Below, in pieces: positions 9,106 to 16,650 of a DNA stretch of 64,000 bases. Under the pieces are notes generated by a model that was not told where the DNA came from, did not search any database, and saw only the letters and a list, made by a program, of their open reading frames with translations. A program made the position numbers and the translations under genes. Each line of letters begins with the position of its first letter. Within the stretch, counting starts at the first letter, position 1. Location of the stretch: positions 99,566 through 163,565 of the forward strand of contig DDRH01000044.1 of the NCBI GenBank assembly GCA_002343075.1, written 5' to 3'. The DNA is from Phycisphaerales bacterium UBA2421. Its GTDB lineage: Bacteria; Planctomycetota; Phycisphaerae; Tepidisphaerales; Tepidisphaeraceae.

Positions 9106-10077
9106 CTAGGTGAAACGGAGCTTGAGCGAGATGGTGCTGCTGGCGGTCCCATTCGCTCCAAGCCCGCTGAACGCGGTACCGGAGATGGAGTAGGTCTTTC
9201 CGGCCTGGGCGCGGAAGCCGTTGTAGTTGCCGTTGTTATCTCCAAGAAGCGCGAACGGCAGGATGCTTTCCACCTGCGTGCGGCCGTCGAATACAAACCG
9301 AACGCTCTTCACGCCCGTGTCCACATTGGCTCGAATCGAGATGTTGCGGGTCGGCAGCGTGCTCAGCTTGATCGTGCGATCCGACGTGAAATTGCTGTAA
9401 CCCGAGATCACCTGATTTGTATCAGCATTGATCAGGCTATAGCTGGTGATCTTCACGTTACTACCGCTCGGCGGCGGGGGGTTGGGGTTCGGGTTGGTCG
9501 TTCCCGAGGTCGGGCTTTGCGGCAACGCCGGGTTCTGGCCGTTGACGCCATCTTTGAAAAGCACCAACCGATCAATGACATACGCATTCGATCGCGCAGA
9601 GATTTCCACGCTGTGCTGTCCCTTGGACAGATTCACGCGATAATCTTCGAAGACATTGTGCCGAATCTCTTTGCGAGTGACATAAGTCCACTTCTTGTTT
9701 TCGTATGTGAACGCCTTGAACCACTGCCCGCCATCCACGCGGATGAAGACGTCGTTGAATTCCTTGTTGTCGCTGCTGGCGTTGTAGCTGCGCAGGTCGA
9801 GGTTGTAGGTACCGGCGTTGTTGATGTTGAAGTTGTACTTCAGGATGTTCCGGCCGGGGGTGCTGAAGTAGTTCGGGCCGTTCCACTTGTAAGCCGCCGA
9901 ACCGGTGTAACCGGCGGGGCTGGTCACGCGGGTCCAGCCGTTGGTCGGCTCGGATTCGATTTCAGCTACGGCCAGGCCGCCTGTTTCCTGAAAAACGCCG
10001 GCGAAAAGGGTGCGGCCCTCAAGCGGCTCCATGCCGCGCGACACCGGCTTGGACTTGGCAAGTCGAGACTTAAACAA
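9106..10077 (-). CDS. LEPR-tagged secreted protein with carbohydrate-binding-like domain and Pro-rich linker
   Basis: A 323-residue exported protein. The tag MEPLEGRTLFA lies at about residues 17-27. A domain resembling CBM6/CBM35 or malectin-type sugar-binding beta-sandwiches follows (about 30-165: AEIESEPTNGW, AGTYNLDLRSYN, GQHSVEISARS). A linker rich in Asn and Pro (NPNPNPPPPSG) joins it to a C-terminal beta-rich domain of about 115 residues that I do not recognise. No catalytic signature is visible, so binding of a surface or extracellular glycan is the likeliest role. The start is TTG, supported by GGAGG six bases upstream. A strong terminator follows, so this looks like a single-gene unit. 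Confidence 0.8.
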   Translation of the reverse strand: MFKSRLAKSKPVSRGMEPLEGRTLFAGVFQETGGLAVAEIESEPTNGWTRVTSPAGYTGSAAYKWNGPNYFSTPGRNILKYNFNINNAGTYNLDLRSYNASSDNKEFNDVFIRVDGGQWFKAFTYENKKWTYVTRKEIRHNVFEDYRVNLSKGQHSVEISARSNAYVIDRLVLFKDGVNGQNPALPQSPTSGTTNPNPNPPPPSGSNVKITSYSLINADTNQVISGYSNFTSDRTIKLSTLPTRNISIRANVDTGVKSVRFVFDGRTQVESILPFALLGDNNGNYNGFRAQAGKTYSISGTAFSGLGANGTASSTISLKLRFT

Positions 10078-10287
10078 ATGACACCTCCAGGTGCAAAAAA
10101 AGAAAAACAGGTTGACGGTTTACAGGCCCCCCAGGAACGCGATCGGGGAGGGTTTTCCTCGCCAGGTTCCCGAGTGGCAATGGGGCAAAATAGCGAACGC
10201 AGATTAGGACGCAACCCCAAAAGTCGTTGAAACAGATATTTTTTTTACCCACTTCCCCACTGAAAAGAGGCAGATTATGCGCCACGA

Positions 10288-11373
10288 TCAGAAAATTGTG
10301 TCCAGATTGACACTTCTAAACACCTCTGTCTGCGATACGCCCACGATACTCCCACCAGCCATGTAGATCCGATCGTTGACGATCCCGGCGAATCCCGCCC
10401 GACGCACCAGGGGCAGCGAGCTGAGTGACGACCACGAATTTGCGTATGGGTCAAATACCCGCACGGACTGCGATGCGACGTTGTGCGAGGTTTCCCCGCC
10501 GACGGTGATGATCTTCTTGTCAAACACAAGCGTGGACGACAGTTGATGGCTGATCGCCGCCGGCACATCGGGCGCCGCGAACCATCGGTTTCTGTTTGGA
10601 TTGTATCGGTGCACCAAGTCGAGGTTGACGGAGTTTGCCACCTCGCCCTTCTGGCCCCCGATGGCATAGATCTGACCATCGACCGCGGCGCCGGCGAGAT
10701 GATTGCGCGGGTCGGGCATTCGAGCGATCACCTTGTATTCATTCGTGTCGATGTTAAACGACCACGTCTCGGCGAACTCGGCAGTGCGCGGCTTGTTGCG
10801 TCCTCCGAACAGGTAGACCATGTTCCCCGAGAGCACCGCTGCGTGGGCGCCGCGGGGCGACGGCATGTCCGGGCCGCGGGTCCATTTGTTGGTCTTGAAA
10901 TTGTAAATCTGCACGGCGGCGGTGGCGGGACCGGGGTCGCGGCCGACGTACCCACCGAAGAAAAATGCGCGCGTCGCGGTGGTGATGATCGGGGTGTGTG
11001 TCGTATTGAACATCATGTCCGCGCCGCGCGACCATGTGTTTGTGGCCGGGTTGTAAATGTCCACGCGCGGGGTGGCTTCAAAACGCTGGTTGAAAAAGCC
11101 CCCGAACATGTAGAGCCTTGAACCGGACACCGCGCTGATGCCCTCCTCGCGCGCCTGCGGCGTATCGCCGACCTCGGTCCACTGCAGATTGGTCGAATTC
11201 GTTGTGGTCGCGTTAAACGCCTGGAACACCGCCGACTCGGCGACCGACGCGTCGCCACCAAGCGATTCAGCCGTGTGCTCGGTGCAGAAATGCCGCCGCG
11301 GTTCGAGACACTCCATGCCTTTGAATTTTTTGTGAGAATGACTGAGTGCGACCAACGACATTGCTCTCTGCAT
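10288..11373 (-). CDS. LEPR-tagged Kelch-repeat protein
   Basis: A 361-residue protein with the tag MECLEPRRHF near residue 20, the variant closest to the family name LEPR. It is followed by six Kelch blades, each marked by a di-glycine (MFGG, FFGG, LFGG, AIGG, TVGG, MAGG) and a downstream Y/W pair such as DIYNPATNTWSRG. This predicts a six-bladed beta-propeller outside the cytoplasm. Kelch propellers bind proteins or glycans or, in galactose oxidase, carry a copper site; no Tyr/Cys copper set can be assigned here, so function is open. It lies 77 bases downstream of the 912-residue LEPR gene on the same strand and may be co-transcribed with it. Confidence 0.85.
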   Translation of the reverse strand: MQRAMSLVALSHSHKKFKGMECLEPRRHFCTEHTAESLGGDASVAESAVFQAFNATTTNSTNLQWTEVGDTPQAREEGISAVSGSRLYMFGGFFNQRFEATPRVDIYNPATNTWSRGADMMFNTTHTPIITTATRAFFFGGYVGRDPGPATAAVQIYNFKTNKWTRGPDMPSPRGAHAAVLSGNMVYLFGGRNKPRTAEFAETWSFNIDTNEYKVIARMPDPRNHLAGAAVDGQIYAIGGQKGEVANSVNLDLVHRYNPNRNRWFAAPDVPAAISHQLSSTLVFDKKIITVGGETSHNVASQSVRVFDPYANSWSSLSSLPLVRRAGFAGIVNDRIYMAGGSIVGVSQTEVFRSVNLDTIF

Positions 11374-11450
11374 TCACCCGGCTCGCGGCAAAGCCCGGCA
11401 GGATAGCGGCATCCGTGCGGCTAAAAAAACTGTGGCCCGTCGCTCCGCGG

Positions 11451-14189
11451 TCAGACCAATTCGTCTAAATCGAGTCGCTCGGTGCTGAAGACCGGACCCG
11501 TCACCGGCGCGCGTGCGGCAAGCGATTGGGCCGATCGCTTCTCGACCACCTGCACGTTCCGAATCACCAGAACCACATCCTGATGATCCACCGGGGTCGA
11601 AATGGCTTCCGAGCCGAGGATAAACGCATTCGGCTCGACGGTTCCATCCGCCCGCCGATACGGATAAACGCGAATCTTCCGGCCGTTGGCACTGCTCGTG
11701 TCCCAAGTGTTTCGAGCGTCGTCCGAGTATGTCACGCGGTTGTTCCGCTGCGGCCAGACCGTGTAGATGCCGAATCGTGCGTTGCCGGGGTCAAGCTGAT
11801 TCCAGCCGGTGTATGAGACATTCACCGTCTGGCCGTTGCCGGAATTGGCGGTGAAGACCGAAGTCTGCGCGCCGGTGCCGGAGTCATACCAGCCCACATC
11901 CGTGACAAACGGGGAGGCGTTGGGGGCAAACACCGCCAGGGGTTCGATCGTCACCCAGCCCGGCCCGGCTTTCACAAACGCCTGTGCCTCGATTTCATCG
12001 TTTCCTGCCCTCGGCGGAAGCGGGATATTTGCTTCAGCAGAATCGTTGTCGCCCACATCAATGTCCAGGTTGTAGGCGCTCAAGATCCGCTGCAATGAGG
12101 GCTCATTGGCATCTTCGAGTCCCGGGGTGGCAATTCCGCGCAGCGGGATGTTAAAAGTCGCATCGCCGGCGGTGTCGTTGCTCACAATTCGCAGCGACGA
12201 AGTTTTGATGCCGTTGGTCGTGCCGGTTGGCGCGCTAAAGTTGACGCGCAGAGTTACGCGCTGACCCGGGCCGAGGTCAAACGGCTGCGTCGGCGCGTCG
12301 AGAACCTGAAACATCGACGCATTTCCGCCCGACGGGAGAATGGATGCGATGGTCAAACCGCGCATTCCACGGTTCCAGATGCTGATGCTGCGCGACTTGG
12401 ATGCTCCCCCGCCGCGCACGTCGTTGAACACAAGTTGCTCTTCAGTCGCGCGAACGCGGCGTCCTGAAAGCAGTCTTGCCTGGTCCGGGTGCAGGAGCGT
12501 GATGCTTGCCGCACCGTAGTCAGCTACATAGATATAACCCGTCCGCGGGTGCTGAATGATGTCGAGCGGGTCGACAAACTGCGTCAGACCCGTGAAGCCC
12601 GCTTCGCCCTTGGTGATGTTTCCCGCCGAGTCGCGTGTGAGCACGATAATGTTGTCGCCGGCGCTGTACTGTGCGACCATGATGGTGTTGTTCAGCCGCC
12701 GCCCAAACACGCTGCCCGAGAACTCGAAGATGCCGTTGGGCGAGATGTTGCGGCCAAACTCGTAAACAATGCCGCGATAGTTCGGATTCGGCTGCGTTCC
12801 CACCGGGTAGCTCAACACCTCGGCTTCATCCACGCCGGCAGTCGGATTTCCCCCGTTAAGGACGAACTCGCCGCGGGCGGGGTTGGGGTGACCGTAATAG
12901 CCGCCTTCTTCGATGAGATAAAGATAGTCGTTAACAGTCGGGATGGCGGTCAGTGCAGGCGCGCCTCCCCCGGCGGGGGAGTTGCCGCCGGTGGCGCTGC
13001 TGTTGGTGGGCGCGTAGAGTTTTCCATCGCGGGTCCAGAGCAGGTCATACGCATTCCTTACACCGGTGGCATACAGCCGCACGGGAGCACCGTTGGCGCG
13101 CGGGTTGTACGACCCACCCACATCGGTCGTGCGCACATTCAGGGGCGAGGTGATGGCGGCGGTGTTGATCTGCAGAATGGCAGCACTCAGCAGGGTTTCT
13201 TCCCGCAAGCCCCACTGCGCATCGGGCGCGCCCTGGGCCGATTGACTGCCGACCGACACATACATCAGCCCGTCCGGACCGAACTTGGGTTGATTCGTCA
13301 GGTGATCGCGTGCCGAGCGTGGCAAGTTGAAGATGACCTCTGTATAGGTCTCCAGATTGCGGCCCGTGAGTTTGCTTATCTTCCCGGAGAAGTTGGTCGC
13401 TCCCTCAAGAACATTCTCGCCATGGCTTACCCAGAGAATCGGGCGGGTCTTGGTGGACGCTGGATCGAACGCGATGCCCGTGATGAGCCTCTCGCGACCG
13501 CTATGGGCGGTGCGGACAGTCTGGATGGTCTTGCTGCTGCGGAAAGTACCGTCGGGGTTGAGGACATATCGTACGATCTGGCCGGTGCGGGTCGCCGCAT
13601 AGAGTCGGTCGTCCGGGCCAATCTCCATCGCTGTCCACTGATATCCGACCGATGACGGAAGCGCAATCTTATTGAAGCGGACTGTCGGATCGGCCGCAGC
13701 TTCGGTTGGGCCGGTGGTGAAAACGCTGGTGAATGGCGCGAATGACGCGCCGCTGGTGTCTTTTACGGCGCTGGTGACGTTGAATCGATACTGCGTGAGC
13801 GGGGCGAGCGGCGTGCGCGGGGTGAGGATGATGGCATCGCCCCCGCCGGTTGTGTTGACGTTGGCGGCGATGACGACACCGTCGCTGACGCGCGTGAGCG
13901 TGACGGCACCTGCAGTGCGCAATGAGGCATCGCTCACACCCGCGCCGACGTTGGGCAGCGACACATCGGCCTTCACCGCCGCCAGGGTGCTGGCACCCGT
14001 GCTGTTGGGCCGGGGTACAACCCCGCTGACGCTCGGCGTGCCGTTGGCGAAGATCACATTCACCCCGCTGGGGTCGATGCTGGGCACCGACGACGCGCCC
14101 GCGAGGAGTCGGCGGCCTTCTAGATGTTCGAACATGTGTGAAGTCATATCACTCGACCGCCGGCCAAACCGGCAGCGCATAAAAGCCAA
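11451..14189 (-). CDS. LEPR-tagged propeller protein with Big_5 and ASPM/SPD-2/Hydin-type domains
   Basis: 912 residues. The tag is FEHLEGRRLLA. Then come a Big_5-type Ig domain (about 40-150, ending FAPFTSVFTTG), a sugar-dehydrogenase-like propeller (about 165-590), an ASPM/SPD-2/Hydin-like beta-sandwich (about 600-700: RSISIWNRG, FDLGPGQRVTLRVNF) and a C-terminal region of about 200 residues without recognised family. The propeller is the full-length counterpart of the fragment at the left window edge. TTG at 14189 has GAGGGG five bases upstream; ATG codons at 14180 and 14147 are alternatives, and all keep the tag. Extracellular sugar oxidation or glycan interaction is inferred from the fold only. 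Confidence 0.83.
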   Translation of the reverse strand: MAFMRCRFGRRSSDMTSHMFEHLEGRRLLAGASSVPSIDPSGVNVIFANGTPSVSGVVPRPNSTGASTLAAVKADVSLPNVGAGVSDASLRTAGAVTLTRVSDGVVIAANVNTTGGGDAIILTPRTPLAPLTQYRFNVTSAVKDTSGASFAPFTSVFTTGPTEAAADPTVRFNKIALPSSVGYQWTAMEIGPDDRLYAATRTGQIVRYVLNPDGTFRSSKTIQTVRTAHSGRERLITGIAFDPASTKTRPILWVSHGENVLEGATNFSGKISKLTGRNLETYTEVIFNLPRSARDHLTNQPKFGPDGLMYVSVGSQSAQGAPDAQWGLREETLLSAAILQINTAAITSPLNVRTTDVGGSYNPRANGAPVRLYATGVRNAYDLLWTRDGKLYAPTNSSATGGNSPAGGGAPALTAIPTVNDYLYLIEEGGYYGHPNPARGEFVLNGGNPTAGVDEAEVLSYPVGTQPNPNYRGIVYEFGRNISPNGIFEFSGSVFGRRLNNTIMVAQYSAGDNIIVLTRDSAGNITKGEAGFTGLTQFVDPLDIIQHPRTGYIYVADYGAASITLLHPDQARLLSGRRVRATEEQLVFNDVRGGGASKSRSISIWNRGMRGLTIASILPSGGNASMFQVLDAPTQPFDLGPGQRVTLRVNFSAPTGTTNGIKTSSLRIVSNDTAGDATFNIPLRGIATPGLEDANEPSLQRILSAYNLDIDVGDNDSAEANIPLPPRAGNDEIEAQAFVKAGPGWVTIEPLAVFAPNASPFVTDVGWYDSGTGAQTSVFTANSGNGQTVNVSYTGWNQLDPGNARFGIYTVWPQRNNRVTYSDDARNTWDTSSANGRKIRVYPYRRADGTVEPNAFILGSEAISTPVDHQDVVLVIRNVQVVEKRSAQSLAARAPVTGPVFSTERLDLDELV

Positions 14190-14500
14190 CTTGTCCCCTC
14201 GCGGTTGATGAAAGGGACAACCACTGAACGCTTGAAGCCCGGGGAAGATACTAAAATTCTAACCCAGTGACCAATGGTGATTCGATCTACTGAACGATCC
14301 CGGATGCACTTTCATTACACGCGAACGCAAAATGCGGGGATGTAATGCCTGGCGCAACTGGCGCACTTGGGCTGAGCTGGCAATCGCGATATCAATCTGG
14401 GGGGCTTAAATCGACTGTATTATCGGAATTTATGGTGATTCGCCGGCGGACATGCGGTATGGTGTCAAGGTTGCACTGCGCGCGGTCGGCCGGAGGCTTA
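14190..14500. promoter_or_regulatory. Divergent intergenic region between LEPR and PEP-CTERM genes
   Basis: About 310 bases between divergently transcribed genes. An open frame upstream of 14501 exists but has no ribosome-binding site, so I treat it as non-coding. The right end contains a sigma-54-like promoter described separately. Nothing else stands out. Confidence 0.5.
14460..14475 (+). promoter_or_regulatory. Candidate sigma-54 (-24/-12) promoter of the first PEP-CTERM nuclease gene
   Basis: TGGTGT-N5-TTGCA keeps the invariant GG and GC at the required ten-base spacing, though the CAC after GG is replaced. A start point near 14486 would leave a short leader with GGAGG at 14492-14496 and TTG at 14501. 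rpoN is encoded at 40686-42215. Confidence 0.4.
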
Positions 14501-16504
14501 TTGAAACGATTCAGCCCATTTTTGCTCTGCCTCTCTCTCGCCGGCGCGGCGTTAGGGCAGGTTCGTGTCGTTAACTACAACACGCTGGACGGCCCGACGC
14601 CCGACGTACATGACAACAGTGCCAATATGGCTGTCATTTTCTCGGCGATGGCATCGAACGCCGTCAATGGGATCGCTAAGCGCCCGGATTTGCTCATTCT
14701 TCAGGAGCAAACCAACGCATCGGCGGCGAATCTTGCCGCGACCTTAAACGCGCTGTTTCCCGGCGCGACGTACCTCGCCGTCACACCTGCCGGCCAGCCT
14801 GGGTCAAGCGATCCCCGCTTCATCGACCGGGGGGCTTTTGTGTACGACAGTTCCACCCTCACCGCGGTGACAGCGCCAGTCACCGTCTCGACCGGCGCTG
14901 TTCGACCCGTGATCCGCGGGCAGTTTCGGCCAGTCGGTTATTCATCCGCGCAGGCGAGCTTTTTCGCATATGGCGCACACCTCAAATCCGGCACCACCGT
15001 CGCCGATCGGGAAAACCGCGCCTTGCAAACATCTGTCATGCGCGCCAACGCTGATGCGCTGGGCAATGTCCACACGATTTTTGCCGGCGACTTCAACATG
15101 CAAAACAATCAGGAGCAAGGCTGGCTGAATCTCGTCACTGGTGCGGGTGCTGGGCTGGCGATCGATCCCCTGAACCCAACGAACGCGGCGCAAACCTGGA
15201 ACAACAACGCCGCGTTTGCATCCATCCACACACAATCCACCCGCACCAGCAGCACCCCCGACGGCGACGGTGGCGCGACCGGCGGAATGGACGACCGCTT
15301 CGACGTGCAGCTATCGTCCGCACCCTTCCACGACGGCGAGGGCCTTTCATACATTGCCAACAGCACGCGCGCTTTCGGCAACGACGGGCAACACTTTAAT
15401 CTGGCAATCAATGCCAGCCCTACGATTCCACTGGGCGCAACCGTCGCCAATGCGCTTTGGGATGCGAGCGACCACCTGCCTGTGGTCGCCGACTACCAGT
15501 TGCCAGCGCGAATGGCTGCCACCATCAGCACGCCGCCTCCGCCGCAGATGATTGTGGGCGGGCAGTTTCCGGTCACGGTTAACGTGCGCAACACCGCACC
15601 GGTTGCCACCAGCAATGCCGCCGACGAGTTGGACTATCAGTTGACAGTCGGCACGTTCTCAGGCTCATACTCGACACTCGCCACAACGCCCGGCAACGAG
15701 CACGCTTTTGAATTCTCCGCGACCAGTGTTGGCAACACCAGCCTCGTCGTGCCTGTCACGAGCAGCAGCCAGGGGGTGGAAGGCGGGGCGGCGAGCCTTA
15801 CGCTTGCAACAACGGTGAAAGACCACGCGCACCCAAGTTTTCTGCCGGGTTCGTCGGCACAGAATCTGACAATCGACTTCGGAATTCGCGGCCTAGGCGA
15901 AGCCGCTCCCGCCGATGTCGGAGTTGAGTTATACAACCGGACCGGCGCGTTTACTCCAGCATTCACCGCAGGGCTTGATCTTGATGCTGTCGATGGCAAC
16001 GGCGATGTCGGCGCGTTGACGCTTGACGTTACGGTCGGCGGTACAGCCATCCCCGCGGGGCAAAGTCGTAGTGGAATGGCCTCATTCGCCGCCACCTCGG
16101 TTGGCGCGTATAGCGCTATCTACTCGCTGCTCACTTCCGACGAAGATCTTCCGGGGGCTACCTCGTTCGCTCCATTAACAGTTCAACTGTCGGGCCGCAT
16201 CGCGCTGTTTGGCGATGCCACGCTCGACAACGCCGTGAATCTGGATGATTTCACCGCGCTCGCTGCGGCGTTCGGTGGCGCGAACCAGACCTGGCAAACC
16301 GGCGATTTCACCCACGACGGCTTGGTCAACCTTGACGATTTTACACTGCTCGCAGCACACTTCGGCGAAACGGCGATGATCCTGCCTCGTTCGGTACCGG
16401 AGCCATCGACCGCATCGCTGATAATGGTGATGTCAATCCTGTCGCAATGCCGTACGCGTTGTTCAGCAGCCGCGGAGTGGCGACAGAGGGTTCGACGAGG
16501 TTGA
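14501..16504 (+). CDS. Exported endonuclease/exonuclease/phosphatase protein with dockerin repeats and PEP-CTERM tail
   Basis: Begins with a clear signal peptide (KRFSPFLLCLSLAGAALGQ) if the TTG at 14501 is used; GGAGG lies four bases upstream. The catalytic EEP domain spans about residues 20-340, with LLILQEQ (metal-binding Glu), FAGDFNMQ, and ASDHLPVVADYQ (catalytic Asp-His). A beta-sandwich region of about 250 residues follows, then two dockerin-like calcium loops (GDATLDNAVNLDDF and GDFTHDGLVNLDDF). The end is a PEP-CTERM signal (VPEPSTASLIM). The protein is presumably exported and processed by an exosortase encoded elsewhere. DNA/RNA phosphodiester cleavage is the likeliest activity. The next gene is a paralogue. 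Confidence 0.85.
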   Translation: MKRFSPFLLCLSLAGAALGQVRVVNYNTLDGPTPDVHDNSANMAVIFSAMASNAVNGIAKRPDLLILQEQTNASAANLAATLNALFPGATYLAVTPAGQPGSSDPRFIDRGAFVYDSSTLTAVTAPVTVSTGAVRPVIRGQFRPVGYSSAQASFFAYGAHLKSGTTVADRENRALQTSVMRANADALGNVHTIFAGDFNMQNNQEQGWLNLVTGAGAGLAIDPLNPTNAAQTWNNNAAFASIHTQSTRTSSTPDGDGGATGGMDDRFDVQLSSAPFHDGEGLSYIANSTRAFGNDGQHFNLAINASPTIPLGATVANALWDASDHLPVVADYQLPARMAATISTPPPPQMIVGGQFPVTVNVRNTAPVATSNAADELDYQLTVGTFSGSYSTLATTPGNEHAFEFSATSVGNTSLVVPVTSSSQGVEGGAASLTLATTVKDHAHPSFLPGSSAQNLTIDFGIRGLGEAAPADVGVELYNRTGAFTPAFTAGLDLDAVDGNGDVGALTLDVTVGGTAIPAGQSRSGMASFAATSVGAYSAIYSLLTSDEDLPGATSFAPLTVQLSGRIALFGDATLDNAVNLDDFTALAAAFGGANQTWQTGDFTHDGLVNLDDFTLLAAHFGETAMILPRSVPEPSTASLIMVMSILSQCRTRCSAAAEWRQRVRRG

Positions 16505-16595
16505 AGAATTCATGCGATGCATGATTGCAGCGCTGAATCGAATGCAACAACGATCCCTCCGCCGCCGCTACGCGGCTTGGCGGTGCTTGTTCCGG

Positions 16596-16611
16596 TGGCA
16601 CAGGTATTGTC
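16596..16611 (+). promoter_or_regulatory. Candidate sigma-54 (-24/-12) promoter of the second PEP-CTERM nuclease gene
   Basis: TGGCAC-N5-TTGTC matches the -24 box perfectly and has correct spacing. The -12 box carries T where the consensus has C, so function is uncertain. It lies about 40 bases upstream of the GTG start at 16651. Confidence 0.45.
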
Positions 16612-16650
16612 ATCTGTGTTACCGTTTCGTATTTGTCGTCTGGAGATTTC

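Noticed and set aside
9058..10230. Plus-strand frame of 390 codons covering the CBM-like LEPR gene.
   Set aside because: It runs through the minus-strand terminator and the opposite gene and shows no recognisable domain.
12489..13655. Plus-strand frame of 388 codons opposite the 912-residue LEPR gene.
   Set aside because: Composition is that of an antisense shadow; the minus-strand reading has clear propeller motifs.
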